Source: Plantibacter elymi (nom. nud.)
GTDB taxonomy: Bacteria; Actinomycetota; Actinomycetes; Actinomycetales; Microbacteriaceae
Length of the DNA: 64,000 bases
Direction: 5' to 3'
Assembly (NCBI RefSeq): GCF_900177795.1
Contig: NZ_FXWJ01000005.1
Coordinates: forward strand, 124,001 to 188,000
Below are positions 7,985 through 16,529 of the stretch, piece after piece. The notes under the pieces are model-generated. The model was given only the letters and a program-made list of their open reading frames with translations. It had not been told where the DNA came from and did no database searches. The position numbers were made by a program, and so were the translations under genes. The stretch's first letter is position 1; each line of letters starts with the position of its first letter.

Positions 7985-9070
7985 TCACCGGTTGCCGCCG
8001 AGCGCGGTCAACGGGTCGGCCGAGAGGATCGACCGCAGGGCGAACGCGGCGCCGATCAGGCCGAGGGCGATCATGATCACCCCGGGCACGAGCGTCGTCA
8101 GTGGGCTGAGCACGAAGGGCAGCGCCGTGCCAGCCGCGGAACCGAGTGCGGCGGTGATGCCGATGCCGAGTCCGACGCCGAGGACGAGGAGGACGAGCGC
8201 CTGGCCGAGCGCATCGAGCGACAGCCGACGGGTCGTCGCGCCCAGCGCTTTGAGGATCGCCACGTCGCCCGCGCGCTGCATGGTCCACACCGTGAAGAAG
8301 GCTCCGATGACGAGCGCGGAGATCCCGAACAGCATGGCGACCATGAGGAGGAGCGATCCGATCTCCGAGCGGAACGAGCCGATTGCGAGCAGGGACGACA
8401 GGACGTCCTTCGACACCGTGCCGGTGGCCTGCTCCGCTCCCGCCACCGCATCGGCGCTCGGGTTCCCGGTGATGGCGAGCGCGGTCGCTCCGTCGCCGGT
8501 GGACCCTTGCGCGGCCTGCAGCGACCGCCACTCCGACAGGCTCGTCCAGACGACCGGCGTGTGGCTGTACCACTGGTCGTCGACGACCGAACCGACCTCG
8601 AGTTCGCTGCCACCGATCGAGACGGTGTCGCCTCGGGAGACGTGGAGGGCCTCCGCGGCGGTCCGACTCAGGCGGGCGGTCCCGTCGGCGGGCACCTCGG
8701 CTGCGCGACCCGCGACGGCGTCACCACTGATCCCGAACAGTGCCACGGAGGTGCGCGCATCGTCCGCGGTCAGCCGCGTCTGGCTGATGCCGAGCTCCTG
8801 GACACCGTCCACTCCGGGGACCGCAGCCCACGTGGTGGCCGCGTCCGCGTCGATCGCGGAGTCCGCGAACGTCGCCTGCTCGCCGTCGGCCGGGGCCGCG
8901 AGGACGATGCTCGACGCATCCAGCCCGGTGATCGCCGAGATGTTCTGGTTCGCCAGTCCAGCGGTGAGGCCGCTGAGGAATCCGACGAGCAGGGTGATGA
9001 GGGCGACGACCGCCCCGATCAGCACGAAGCGACCGGTGGCGAAGCGCATGTCGCGCCAGGCGACGAACAT
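7985..9070 (-). CDS. FtsX-like ABC transporter permease
   Basis: A 361-residue permease with the MacB topology. There is one N-terminal membrane helix (about 15-38), a large extracellular domain (about 40-235), then three helices near 243-268, 290-315 and 325-348. The cytoplasmic coupling region KALGATTRRLSLDALGQA is typical of FtsX domains. A good AAGGAG precedes the ATG. It is the first gene of a three-gene unit with the ATPase and the lipoprotein, and starts 176 bases from the divergent sensor kinase gene, consistent with direct regulation by that system. Confidence 0.9.
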   Translation of the reverse strand: MFVAWRDMRFATGRFVLIGAVVALITLLVGFLSGLTAGLANQNISAITGLDASSIVLAAPADGEQATFADSAIDADAATTWAAVPGVDGVQELGISQTRLTADDARTSVALFGISGDAVAGRAAEVPADGTARLSRTAAEALHVSRGDTVSIGGSELEVGSVVDDQWYSHTPVVWTSLSEWRSLQAAQGSTGDGATALAITGNPSADAVAGAEQATGTVSKDVLSSLLAIGSFRSEIGSLLLMVAMLFGISALVIGAFFTVWTMQRAGDVAILKALGATTRRLSLDALGQALVLLVLGVGLGIGITAALGSAAGTALPFVLSPLTTLVPGVIMIALGLIGAAFALRSILSADPLTALGGNR

Positions 9071-9234
9071 GGGGACTCCTTGTCAGCCGCCCGACGGCGT
9101 CTCCGTGGTGCGGCAGGATTCCAGCCTCGTCGCCTCGCCGACGCCGGGCATCGTCGAACGGGACGGTCCTCCGGCGCGGTCAGGTGGAGGCGACGTTCCA
9201 CCTTTCTGATGATTCGCGAGGACGATCCCCGCCG

Positions 9235-9240
9235 TACGCT
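9235..9240 (+). promoter_or_regulatory. Leaderless -10 hexamer of the sensor kinase gene
   Basis: TACGCT lies exactly 6 bases before the ATG at 9247, with no Shine-Dalgarno sequence in front of the start. Confidence 0.6.
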
Positions 9241-9246
9241 GGGCGG

Positions 9247-10512
9247 ATGAAGCACTCGGCACTCAGCCCCGTGTTCACCGGCCTGCAGCTCGGCCTCCAC
9301 GGCCTCGTCACCGCACTCATCGTGCTCGTGATCGCGCGATCCGTCTCGGTCGGTGGCCAAACGGCCCTCGCGGCGATCGTCCTCGCCGTCGTCATACTGC
9401 TCACCTACGCCGCTGGCGCGATCCTCGGCGTCCGGTTCCGCCGAGCGGTGGCCGCCAGCGGAGGGACCGACCGCGCCACCGTGTCGGCGGGCGTCCGTCG
9501 AGGTCGGCTGTCCGTCCTCGCCTGGTTGGTGGTGCTCAGCGTCGAGTGGGTGGTCCTCGTCCTGCTCAGCCCGGATGCCGCCTACCTCGTCTTCCCGTTG
9601 TTCTTCCTCTATCTGCACCTCCTCCCCAGGGCCGTCGCGGTGCCCGCCGTCGTGATCGCCACCATCGCCGCGGTCGTGGCGATCGGCCTGCACGCCGGCT
9701 TCAGCGTCGGGGGAGTGGTCGGGCCGCTCGTCGGTGCGGCCGTGGCCGTCGCGATCGGACTCGGCTACGAGGCGCTGGCCCGGGAAGCGGCCGAGCGGGA
9801 GCGGCTCATCGCCGAGCTCGTCGAAGCACGCGAGGAGCTCGCCGAGCGGGGTCGGCAGGCGGGCAAGCTGGCGGAGCGCGAGCGCCTCGCCGCGGACCTC
9901 CACGACACGGTCGCCCAGGCCCTGTCGAGCATCCAACTGCTCCTGCACGCGGCCGAACGCTCCGCGGTCGAGCAGCCGGGCACGGAGCAGCTGCGCTCGC
10001 ACATCGGGCTGGCGCGGGAAGCCGCAGCGACGGCCCTCGCCGAGACGCGCAGTCTCATCGACGAGCTGAGCCCGCCGGCGTTGGTCGGCGCGACGATCGC
10101 GGACGCGCTCGGACGGCTCGCCGAGACGACGACCGCCGAAAGCGGCACGCCGGTCTCCACGACGGTCACCGGCGATGCGTTCGTCCTCGGCACGCCGGTG
10201 ACGACCGCGCTCCTCCGGGCCGCGCAGAGCAGTCTCGCGAACGTCGTCCGGCATGCCGCAGCGAGCCGGGCGGACGTCACGCTCACCTACCTCGACGAGG
10301 AGGTCATCCTCGACATCGACGACGACGGGACGGGGTTCGATCCGGCGAGGGTCGCCGAGCGCACTGCGGGCGGTTCGTTCGGCATGATGTCCATGCGCCG
10401 TCGCATCACCGAGTTGGGTGGCGACGTCGAGGTGCGGAGCGCGCCGGGCGCCGGCACGACCATCACCGTGCGGTTCGCGGCACCAGGAGCTGAGGGGGAC
10501 GTCCATGCGTGA
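9247..10512 (+). CDS. NarL/DesK-type sensor histidine kinase
   Basis: A 421-residue membrane kinase. The N-terminal 180 residues contain about six hydrophobic segments and no large extracellular loop, typical of intramembrane-sensing kinases that watch over ABC exporters. A coiled-coil linker (about 180-210) leads to a HisKA_3 dimerisation domain with the phosphoacceptor His219 in LAADLHDTVAQAL. An HATPase domain follows with the N box near QSSLANVVRHA, DIDDDGTGFD and GGSFGMMSM. It overlaps the response regulator gene by 8 bases and is divergent from the ABC exporter operon, its probable target. Confidence 0.93.
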   Translation: MKHSALSPVFTGLQLGLHGLVTALIVLVIARSVSVGGQTALAAIVLAVVILLTYAAGAILGVRFRRAVAASGGTDRATVSAGVRRGRLSVLAWLVVLSVEWVVLVLLSPDAAYLVFPLFFLYLHLLPRAVAVPAVVIATIAAVVAIGLHAGFSVGGVVGPLVGAAVAVAIGLGYEALAREAAERERLIAELVEAREELAERGRQAGKLAERERLAADLHDTVAQALSSIQLLLHAAERSAVEQPGTEQLRSHIGLAREAAATALAETRSLIDELSPPALVGATIADALGRLAETTTAESGTPVSTTVTGDAFVLGTPVTTALLRAAQSSLANVVRHAAASRADVTLTYLDEEVILDIDDDGTGFDPARVAERTAGGSFGMMSMRRRITELGGDVEVRSAPGAGTTITVRFAAPGAEGDVHA

Positions 10513-11161
10513 CGATGCGACGGATGCCGGGGAGCCGCAGGTCATCCGGGTCGTGGTGGCGGACGACCACCCGATCGTCCGAGCCGGACTCCTCGCGGTG
10601 CTCGCGCCGATCGCCGACATCGAGGTGGTCGGGACCGCGTCGACCGCAGCCGAGGCCGTGGCCGCCGCACCCGGCGCGGACCTCGTCCTCATGGACCTGA
10701 GCTTCGGCGACGGTCCGACGGGGATCGACGCGACGAAGGAGATCGTGGCATTGCCGGGCGGTCCGTCGGTCCTCGTGCTGACGAACTACGACTCCGACGC
10801 CGACATCCTCGGCGCGATCGAAGCCGGAGCCGCGGGGTATCTGTTGAAGGACGCCGCCCCGGAGGACCTCATCGACGGCATCCGCTCAGCGGCCGGCGGG
10901 AACTCGGTGCTCGGGCCGGCCGTGGCGACCCGGCTGGTCGCTCGGGTGAGTGCACCGCAACAGGCGCTGAGCGCGCGCGAGATCGAGGTGCTCGCGCGGG
11001 CGGCCGAGGGGCTCACCAACCTGGAGATCGCCGGGCGACTCCACGTGGGGGAGACGACGGTGAAGTCGCACCTCGCGCACATCTACACGAAGCTCGACGT
11101 CTCGAACCGCTCGGCGGCGATCGCCGCGGCCCAGCGTGCCGGTCTCTTCCGCACCCGCTGA
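10505..11161 (+). CDS. NarL/LuxR-family response regulator
   Basis: A 218-residue regulator with a receiver domain (VVADDHPIVRAGLL, phosphoacceptor Asp64 in LMDLSFGDG, Thr/Ser switch in VLVLTNYDSD, conserved Lys in YLLKDA) and a C-terminal LuxR helix-turn-helix (about 150-210: LSAREIEVLARAAEG, then HVGETTVKSHLAHIYTKL). It starts inside the kinase gene, so the two are coupled. After phosphorylation by the partner kinase it probably activates the divergent ABC exporter promoter. Confidence 0.95.
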   Translation: MRDDATDAGEPQVIRVVVADDHPIVRAGLLAVLAPIADIEVVGTASTAAEAVAAAPGADLVLMDLSFGDGPTGIDATKEIVALPGGPSVLVLTNYDSDADILGAIEAGAAGYLLKDAAPEDLIDGIRSAAGGNSVLGPAVATRLVARVSAPQQALSAREIEVLARAAEGLTNLEIAGRLHVGETTVKSHLAHIYTKLDVSNRSAAIAAAQRAGLFRTR

Positions 11162-11164
11162 GCG

Positions 11165-11324
11165 CCCTTCGACAGGCTCAGGGACCGGTTCACCCGGTCA
11201 CTGAGCCCCACCCCGGTCCCCGAGCGCCCACGCCGGTCCCTGAGCTTGTCGAAGGGGCGACTGTCTCAGGGGCCAATCCACCCGGTCACTGAGCCGAATC
11301 CCGGTCCCTGAGCCTGTCGAAGGG
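11165..11324. repeat. Cluster of REP-like repeats between convergent genes
   Basis: One CCCTTCGACAGGCTCAGGG-type copy (11165-11186) is followed by two inverted copies, GGTCCCTGAGC(T/C)TGTCGAAGGG, at 11235-11256 and 11303-11324. Partial GGTCACTGAGC motifs lie between them. The inverted copies can pair with the first to form long stem-loops. The cluster fills the gap between the 3' ends of the response regulator and photolyase genes and may act as a bidirectional terminator. Confidence 0.8.
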
Positions 11325-11345
11325 TCGAAGAACGACGGCCCGGAG

Positions 11346-12716
11346 CTACGCCCCCTTGACCTGCTCGTACGCCGCGAGCGCAGCCTGCCTCGTCTCGCCG
11401 AGGTCGACGATCGGCTCGGGGTAGTCGGGCGTCCCGAACTCGGGCACCCATCGCTTGATGTACGCGTCGTCGGCGTCGAAGCGTTCACGCTGCCGCTCCG
11501 GGTTGAAGATCCGGAAGTAGGGCGAGGCGTCGAAGCCGCTGCCGGCCACCCACTGCCAGTTGAACGGATTGGACGCCGGGTCGGCGTCGACGAGCGTGTC
11601 CCAGAACCAGTCCTCGCCGAGCTTCCAGTGGATGAGCAGGTTCTTGGTGAGAAACGACGCCGTCACCATCCGGATCCGGTTGTGCATGGTGCCCGTCGCC
11701 CACAACTCCCGCATGCCGGCGTCGACGAGCGGGATCCCGGTCTTCCCGGCGGTCCAGGCGTCGAAGGCGTCCTGGTCGACGTCCGGCCAGGGGAACCGGT
11801 CGAAGGCCTGACGCCAGTTGCGCGTCGCAAGGTCCGGGAAGGCGAAGAGGCAGTGGTATGCGAACTCGCGCCAGCCGAGCTCCTTGAGGAAGGTCGCGCC
11901 GTCGTCGCCGAGGTGCCGCCGGCCGTCGCGGGCGGCGTGCCAGATCTGCGGCGAGCTGATCTCGCCGAAGCGGAGGTGCGGGGAGAGCCCGGAGGTCGAC
12001 GGCTGGGCCGGGAAGTCGCGGTCCTCCGCGTAGCCCGTGACGCCGTCGTCGAGGAACTCGGCGAGCCGCGCGTCGGCGCCGGCCTCGCCGGGCGTCCACT
12101 GCTCGCGGAGTCCGGCCGCCCAGTCCGGCTTCGTCGGGAGCAGGTTCCAGGAGCCGAGCTCGTTGCCCGAGGGCGGTTCGGCCATGGCGGTCAGTGCGGT
12201 CGGCGCGGGGAGGGGGTGTCTCGGCGGGTTCGCCGCGTGGCGCTGCAGCGACGCCTTCCAGAACGGGGTGAACACCGAATACGGCTGCCCCTGTCCGGTG
12301 ACGACCTCCCATGGCTCGGCGAGGAGGTTCGCGGCGAAGCTGCGTGCGTCGAGCCCGGCGTCCTTCAGCTCCGATTTGATCCCGGCGTCGATCTCCCGTT
12401 CGGCCGCGCCGTAACGACGGTTCCACAGGACGGCGCCGGCACCGATCGAGTGGGCGAGCTCGGGCACGATGGTCGCCGCGCTTCCGGACCGCAGGAGCAG
12501 CGTGCCGCCGAGACCGCGGATGTCGTCGCCGAGCGCCTCGAGGCTGTGGTGCAACCACCAGCGGGACGCGCCGCCGAGCGGCCGCAGCTCTTCGCTGTCG
12601 TCGAGGACGAACAGGAAGAGGATCGGTGAACCGAGCTCGACCGCCGCGTGCAGCGCGGGGTTGTCCGCCAGGCGGAGGTCGTCACGGAACCATACGATCG
12701 TCGGGGCAGCAGCCAT
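11346..12716 (-). CDS. phrB: Deoxyribodipyrimidine photolyase (cryptochrome/photolyase family)
   Basis: A 456-residue flavoprotein that repairs UV-induced cyclobutane dimers using blue light. The N-terminal alpha/beta domain binds the antenna (IVWFRDDLRLADNPAL at the start). The C-terminal FAD domain contains SPHLRFGEISSPQIWH, LGWREFAYH, the FPWP and TGIPLVDAGMREL segments, HNRIRMVTASFLTKNLL, and WQWVAGSGFDASPYFRIFNP. These match class I CPD photolyases, with length as expected. The ATG is supported by a TAGGCT hexamer 6 bases upstream. It is transcribed alone, with repeats on both sides. Confidence 0.93.
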   Translation of the reverse strand: MAAAPTIVWFRDDLRLADNPALHAAVELGSPILFLFVLDDSEELRPLGGASRWWLHHSLEALGDDIRGLGGTLLLRSGSAATIVPELAHSIGAGAVLWNRRYGAAEREIDAGIKSELKDAGLDARSFAANLLAEPWEVVTGQGQPYSVFTPFWKASLQRHAANPPRHPLPAPTALTAMAEPPSGNELGSWNLLPTKPDWAAGLREQWTPGEAGADARLAEFLDDGVTGYAEDRDFPAQPSTSGLSPHLRFGEISSPQIWHAARDGRRHLGDDGATFLKELGWREFAYHCLFAFPDLATRNWRQAFDRFPWPDVDQDAFDAWTAGKTGIPLVDAGMRELWATGTMHNRIRMVTASFLTKNLLIHWKLGEDWFWDTLVDADPASNPFNWQWVAGSGFDASPYFRIFNPERQRERFDADDAYIKRWVPEFGTPDYPEPIVDLGETRQAALAAYEQVKGA

Positions 12717-12722
12717 CCAGTC

Positions 12723-12728
12723 AGCCTA
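12723..12728 (-). promoter_or_regulatory. Leaderless -10 hexamer of the photolyase gene
   Basis: TAGGCT on the minus strand lies 6 bases before the ATG at 12716. Confidence 0.6.
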
Positions 12729-12790
12729 CGCGGACGATCCGTTCGGTCCGCAGGGTTGACCGGACCCGCCCGTCCCGGTCATTGAACTCT

Positions 12791-12930
12791 TCCGGTCACT
12801 GGGCCCCTCTTCCGGTCACTGAGCCCCTCTTCCGGTCCCTGAGCCCCTCTTCCGGGCACTGAGCCCCTCTTCCGGTCACTGAGCCCCTCTTCCGGTCCCT
12901 GAGCCCCTCTTCCGGTCACTGAGCTTGTCG
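12791..12930. repeat. 20-bp tandem repeat array (six full copies and one partial)
   Basis: Units of exactly 20 bases, TCCGGTCACTGAGCCCCTCT with minor variants (GGTCCCT, GGGCACT), start at 12791, 12811, 12831, 12851, 12871 and 12891. A seventh, at 12911, runs into a full REP-like half, GGTCACTGAGCTTGTCGAAG. Each unit is the first half of that repeat with its TTGTCGAAG end replaced. Confidence 0.95.
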
Positions 12931-13505
12931 AAGTGCCCCGGTGTGACGCCGCCCTTCGACAGGCTCAGGGACCGTGGGCGGGTTCTCCCCGTCTGGACGG
13001 GTGCCCTCGTGTTCCGCTGTCTTCTTCTCCGGTCACTGAGCTTGTCGAAGTGCCCACGGGGAGGCGCCGCCCTTCGACAGGCTCAGGGACCGTGGGCGGG
13101 TTCTCCCGGTCTGGACGGGTGCCCTCGTGGTCCGGTGTTTCCTCTTCCGGTCACTGAGCCCCTCTTCCGGTCACTGAGCTTGTCGAAGTGCCCACGGGGA
13201 GGCGCCGCCCTTCGACAGGCTCAGGGACCGTGGGCGGGTTCTCCCGGTCTGGACGGGTGCCCTCGTGTTCCGCTGTCTCCTTCTCCGGTCACTGAGCCCC
13301 TCTTCCGGTCACTGAGCTTGTCGAAGTGCCCACGGGGAGGCGCCGCCCTTCGACAGGCTCAGGGACCGTGGGCGGGTTCTCCCGGTCTGGACGGGTGCCC
13401 TCGTGGTCCGGTGTTTCCTCTTCCGGTCACTGAGCCCCTCTTCCGGTCACTGAGCTTGTCGAAGTGCCCACGGGGAGGCGCCGCCCTTCGACAGGCTCAG
13501 GGACC
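12911..13505. repeat. 138-bp higher-order tandem array of inverted REP-like pairs
   Basis: Five copies of a module are present. GAGCTTGTCGAAG occurs at 12921, 13038, 13176, 13314 and 13452, giving one spacing of 117 and three of exactly 138. Each module holds GGTCACTGAGCTTGTCGAAG and, about 20 bases later, the near-perfect inverse CTTCGACAGGCTCAGGGACC, so each can fold into a roughly 19-bp stem. A conserved stretch with GTGGGCGGGTTCTCCCGGTC follows. The longer modules have gained one 20-bp unit. ORFs across this region are repeat artefacts. Confidence 0.95.
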
Positions 13506-13550
13506 GTGGATGGGTGCTCGGGGACCGGTGGTCCCTCTTCCCGTGCCCGC

Positions 13551-14111
13551 TCAGCTCAGCGCGGCCTCGCGGTCGAGCAACGACCGCTTGACGTCGAGTC
13601 CCCAGGCGAACCCGCCGAGCGTCCCGTCGGTTCGGAGGACGCGGTGACACGGGACGAACAGGGCGGGGGCGTTCGTCGCGCAGGCGCTCGCCGCAGCGCG
13701 GACCGCCGACGGCCGACCGCTCGCCGCGGCGAACTCCGTGTACGTCACCGGGTGTCCGGCAGCGATCGTCCGCAGCACCGTCCAGGCGTGCGTACGGAAC
13801 GGGCCGCCGAACTGGGCGACGGGTACGAGGTCGATCGCCGCCAGGTCGCCGTCGTAGTACGCGCGGACGGCGTCCATCGCCGCGATCGTCCCCGCCACGG
13901 TCTCGCCGGGGCGGTCGGCGGGCCGGATCCGTTCGAGCATGACGCCGATGTCGTCGGACCACCCTGAGGAGAGGACCGCCCCGTCCTCCCGCGCGAGGAT
14001 CGTGAAGGGGCCGTCCGGGGTGTCGACGGTCTGGCTGGTCGCGGTGAGCTGCGCGCCGGATGCCTGGCCGTCACCGCGGCGGGCGCTCGTGCTGGAGATG
14101 ATGGTGGTCAT
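13551..14111 (-). CDS. ogt: Methylated-DNA--protein-cysteine methyltransferase
   Basis: A 186-residue suicide repair protein that removes O6-alkyl groups from guanine. The active-site motif FVPCHRVL holds acceptor Cys155, followed by [17 protein letters not shown]. The helix-turn-helix region [26 protein letters not shown] precedes it, with a standard spacing. Residues 1-30 are a variable Ser/Thr-rich extension. The ATG overlaps the stop codon of the ada-alkA gene (ATGA), so the two repair activities are translated as one unit. AAAGG lies 11 bases upstream. Confidence 0.93.
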   Translation of the reverse strand: MTTIISSTSARRGDGQASGAQLTATSQTVDTPDGPFTILAREDGAVLSSGWSDDIGVMLERIRPADRPGETVAGTIAAMDAVRAYYDGDLAAIDLVPVAQFGGPFRTHAWTVLRTIAAGHPVTYTEFAAASGRPSAVRAAASACATNAPALFVPCHRVLRTDGTLGGFAWGLDVKRSLLDREAALS

Positions 14112-15610
14112 GCTGCTGGACCTTTCTCGAGGGCTGAGGGTGCGGCGGTCGGTGCCGGCGTGGAGGCCGCCTTCCACAGGTGGAGGCAGAGGTAGGAGCG
14201 CCACGGGGCGAAGGCCTCGGCCTCCGCGGTGAGGGTGCGGGCGTCGGAAGGCAAGCCGAGCCGGCCGGCACCGGTGCGGACGGCGACGTCACCGGGCAGG
14301 AAGGCGTCGGGGTTGCCGAGCACCCGCATGCTGACGTAGTCGGCGGTCCAGGGGCCGATCCCCTTCATGGCGAGCAGACGGGCTCGGAGCTCGTCGCGGT
14401 CGTCGCCGAAGCCGATCGTGAGTTCACCGGACACGAGTGCCCGCGCGACGCCGAGCAGGCTGTCGATCCGCGCTCGGGGCCCGACGAGTGCGGCCTCCCC
14501 GCCGTTCGCGATCTGCGTCGCCGTCGGGAAGAGCCGGTGCAGCCCGTGTCGTTCGGGGACCGTCGTGCTCACCTCGTCCGCGAGACGGCGGAGCTGGGTG
14601 CGCGCCGCGGCCACAGTGATCTGCTGGCCGACCATCGCCCGGACCAGCATCTCCTCCGGGTCGACCGCCCCGGGGAGTCGGATGCCGGGGGTGGCCGCGA
14701 CCGACGCGGCGAGACGCGGGTCGGTCGCGAGGACGGCGTCGGCGGACGTCGGGTCGGCGTCGAGGTCGAAGAGCCGTCGGACCCGCGAGACGAGCACCGG
14801 CAGGTCGGCGAGGTCCGTCACCTCGGCGGTGAGCCGGAGGTCGTCACCGACTTGCCGGACCTCGAACCACGCCGTGCCGCCGGGGAGGGCGAGGAGCCGG
14901 GCGTAGTGGTCTGGGCCCGCGAGCTCGACCCCGTCCACCGCCCGTGGCGCGAGCCACGCGAAGACGCCCGCTGCGTCGAACGGGCGGCGGAACGGCAGGG
15001 ACAGGGTGATCGAGCCGGGGGCGTGTTCGCCGACCGTCCGGTGTTTCGCGCGCAGCTCACCGGGGGTGAGCTCGAACACCTCCCGCATCGTGTCGTTGAA
15101 CTGCCGAATGCTCGAGAACCCGGCGGCGAAGGCGATGTCACCGAAGGGGAGGTCGGTGCCGGTCAGCAGCTGTCGTGCGCCCTGCGCCCGATGCGCCCGG
15201 GCGAGGGCGAGCGGACCGGCGCCCAACTCGGCGCTGAGGATCCGTGTCAGATGGCGGCTCGAGTACCCGAGGCGCGAGGCGAGTCCGGGGACGCCCTCGC
15301 GTTCGACGACACCGTCGGCGATGAGGCGCATGGTGCGCGCGGCGACGTCGTTGCCGAGGTTCCAGGCCGGGGTTCCGGGGACCGCCTCGGGCAGGCACCG
15401 CTTGCAGGCGCGGAAACCGGCCTCGTGCGCTGCCGCGCTCGTCGCGTAGAAGGTGACGTTCTCCGGCTTCGGGGTCCGAGCCGGGCAGGACGGCCGGCAG
15501 TAGATCCCCGTGGAGCTCACGGCCGTGATGAACTGCCCGTCGAAGCGCGGGTCGCGGGCTTGGATCGCGCGGTAGCGTTCGGCGAAGTCCATGCTCCGGG
15601 TGTCGTCCAT
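14108..15610 (-). CDS. alkA: Ada-AlkA fusion: methylphosphotriester-sensing AraC regulator with 3-methyladenine DNA glycosylase II
   Basis: A 500-residue multidomain protein. Residues 10-85 are the Ada zinc domain with Cys38, Cys42, Cys69 and Cys72 (YCRPSC and ACKRC). Cys38 normally accepts a methyl group from DNA phosphotriesters. Residues about 90-185 are an AraC helix-turn-helix region. Residues about 200-310 are the AlkA N-terminal domain, and 310-480 the HhH-GPD glycosylase with [24 protein letters not shown] and catalytic Asp441 in LPGDVAV. It can thus sense alkylation, presumably activate transcription, and excise alkylated bases. The ogt gene overlaps its end. The ATG is supported by CAGACT 6 bases upstream. 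Confidence 0.93.
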   Translation of the reverse strand: MDDTRSMDFAERYRAIQARDPRFDGQFITAVSSTGIYCRPSCPARTPKPENVTFYATSAAAHEAGFRACKRCLPEAVPGTPAWNLGNDVAARTMRLIADGVVEREGVPGLASRLGYSSRHLTRILSAELGAGPLALARAHRAQGARQLLTGTDLPFGDIAFAAGFSSIRQFNDTMREVFELTPGELRAKHRTVGEHAPGSITLSLPFRRPFDAAGVFAWLAPRAVDGVELAGPDHYARLLALPGGTAWFEVRQVGDDLRLTAEVTDLADLPVLVSRVRRLFDLDADPTSADAVLATDPRLAASVAATPGIRLPGAVDPEEMLVRAMVGQQITVAAARTQLRRLADEVSTTVPERHGLHRLFPTATQIANGGEAALVGPRARIDSLLGVARALVSGELTIGFGDDRDELRARLLAMKGIGPWTADYVSMRVLGNPDAFLPGDVAVRTGAGRLGLPSDARTLTAEAEAFAPWRSYLCLHLWKAASTPAPTAAPSALEKGPAA

Positions 15611-15616
15611 GATCCG

Positions 15617-15622
15617 AGTCTG
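15617..15622 (-). promoter_or_regulatory. Leaderless -10 hexamer of ada-alkA
   Basis: CAGACT on the minus strand lies 6 bases before the ATG at 15610, the same spacing as the TANNNT class. Confidence 0.45.
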
Positions 15623-15698
15623 ACATGCGCCACCGGGTCGGACGAGCGGAAATCGGACACGGCAGTGGGGCCGTGCGCGCCGGATCAGTCGGCGCGGG

Positions 15699-16160
15699 TC
15701 ACGCTCCGCGGAGCTTGTCGCTGAGCGCCGCGAGGGTCGCCATCTCCTGCGGGCTGAGCGAGGTGGTCACGCGTTCGGCGATCGTCGCGCCGTGGGCGAT
15801 GGCGACCGCGCGGTAGACCTCGTAGCCCGCGTCGGTCATGCGGACAAGGGTGCCGCGGCCGTCGTCCGGGTCGGGACATTTGCCGACCAGTCCGCGCGCG
15901 ACGAGCCGATCGACCAGGCGACTGATGCTCGGCTGGGAGAGCAGCACGCTCGAGTTGAGGTCGCGCAGACGGATGCGACGATCGGGCTCCCGCGACATCG
16001 TGTGCAGGACGTCGTACTCGTTGAGTGAGATGCCGTGGCTCGGGAAGTCGTGCGAGATGTGGCGCATGACGTCGACCTGCGCGCGGAACAGTGACTCCCA
16101 CGCGGCGATCGCGAGTCGCCTCTCGTCCATACCCGCTCCCGCTGCCGTCCGACGATCCAC
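15699..16160 (-). CDS. MarR-family transcriptional regulator
   Basis: A winged-helix regulator of about 153 residues. The core runs from [15 protein letters not shown] through the helix-turn-helix [28 protein letters not shown], the wing with [18 protein letters not shown], and the dimerisation helices ending LAALSDKL. The GTG at 16160 is chosen because TAGATT lies exactly 6 bases upstream. An ATG at 16130 with a GGGAGCGGG ribosome site is an alternative that removes ten residues. No target gene is adjacent except ada-alkA, 88 bases downstream on the same strand. Confidence 0.85.
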   Translation of the reverse strand: MDRRTAAGAGMDERRLAIAAWESLFRAQVDVMRHISHDFPSHGISLNEYDVLHTMSREPDRRIRLRDLNSSVLLSQPSISRLVDRLVARGLVGKCPDPDDGRGTLVRMTDAGYEVYRAVAIAHGATIAERVTTSLSPQEMATLAALSDKLRGA

Positions 16161-16166
16161 CACCTG

Positions 16167-16172
16167 AATCTA
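16167..16172 (-). promoter_or_regulatory. Leaderless -10 hexamer of the MarR gene
   Basis: TAGATT on the minus strand lies 6 bases before the GTG at 16160. Confidence 0.5.
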
Positions 16173-16240
16173 TCCTGGACGGCCGTCGAGCGGTGCGTCG
16201 AGGTGGGGTGGTTGCGCTCCGTATCGTCTCCGGACATGAC

Positions 16241-16279
16241 GAGAGCCGGTCGCAGAGGCTACGACCGGCTCTCTTTCCC
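16241..16279 (+). terminator. Orphan intrinsic terminator in front of the surface-protein gene
   Basis: A perfect 12-bp stem (16241-16252 with 16262-16273, GAGAGCCGGTCG arm) is followed by TTTCCC on the plus strand. No plus-strand gene ends upstream, as the MarR gene points away. It either insulates the surface-protein promoter or ends an unseen small transcript. Confidence 0.75.
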
Positions 16280-16529
16280 TTGCACCAAGAGTGTCCTGCA
16301 ATCACATTCCGTCAGCTGCCACAGCAAAACAACTAACGTTCCAAAACCATATAACGGATCGGTAACGAGCGGTAGTTATCAGAACGTTATTTTTGCTGGG
16401 AGTTGTCCGAGTGCGCTACCAGAGCGAAGCGCAGCGGCTTCGGGTCGACAGGATCACACTTCCCTACGTGTGTTTGTTATGTTATTCTCTGAAATACCAC
16501 CCGATCAAACGTTACCGAAACGAGAACCC
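16280..16529 (+). promoter_or_regulatory. AT-rich promoter region of the surface-protein gene with repeated AACGTT sites
   Basis: This 250-base stretch is strikingly AT-rich for the window. TAACGTTC at 16334-16341 is mirrored by GAACGTTA at 16382-16389, and a third AACGTT lies at 16508-16513. A possible -10, TATTCT, is at 16483-16488, giving a leader of about 35 bases. The repeated palindromic AACGTT may be an operator. No ORF with a good start signal is seen here. Confidence 0.45.

Noticed and set aside
12791-13505. Possible CRISPR array.
   Set aside because: The 20-bp units abut with no unique spacers, the 138-bp modules are identical through their whole length, and no cas gene is nearby.
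12925-13647. A 240-codon plus-strand open frame with internal protein repeats.
   Set aside because: It is the translation of the 138-bp tandem array and has no start signal or non-repeat homology. The DNA repeat explains it fully.
15699-16130. MarR start at the ATG at 16130.
   Set aside because: It has a fair ribosome site, but the GTG at 16160 has TAGATT at exactly the leaderless spacing used by many genes here. It is kept as an alternative.
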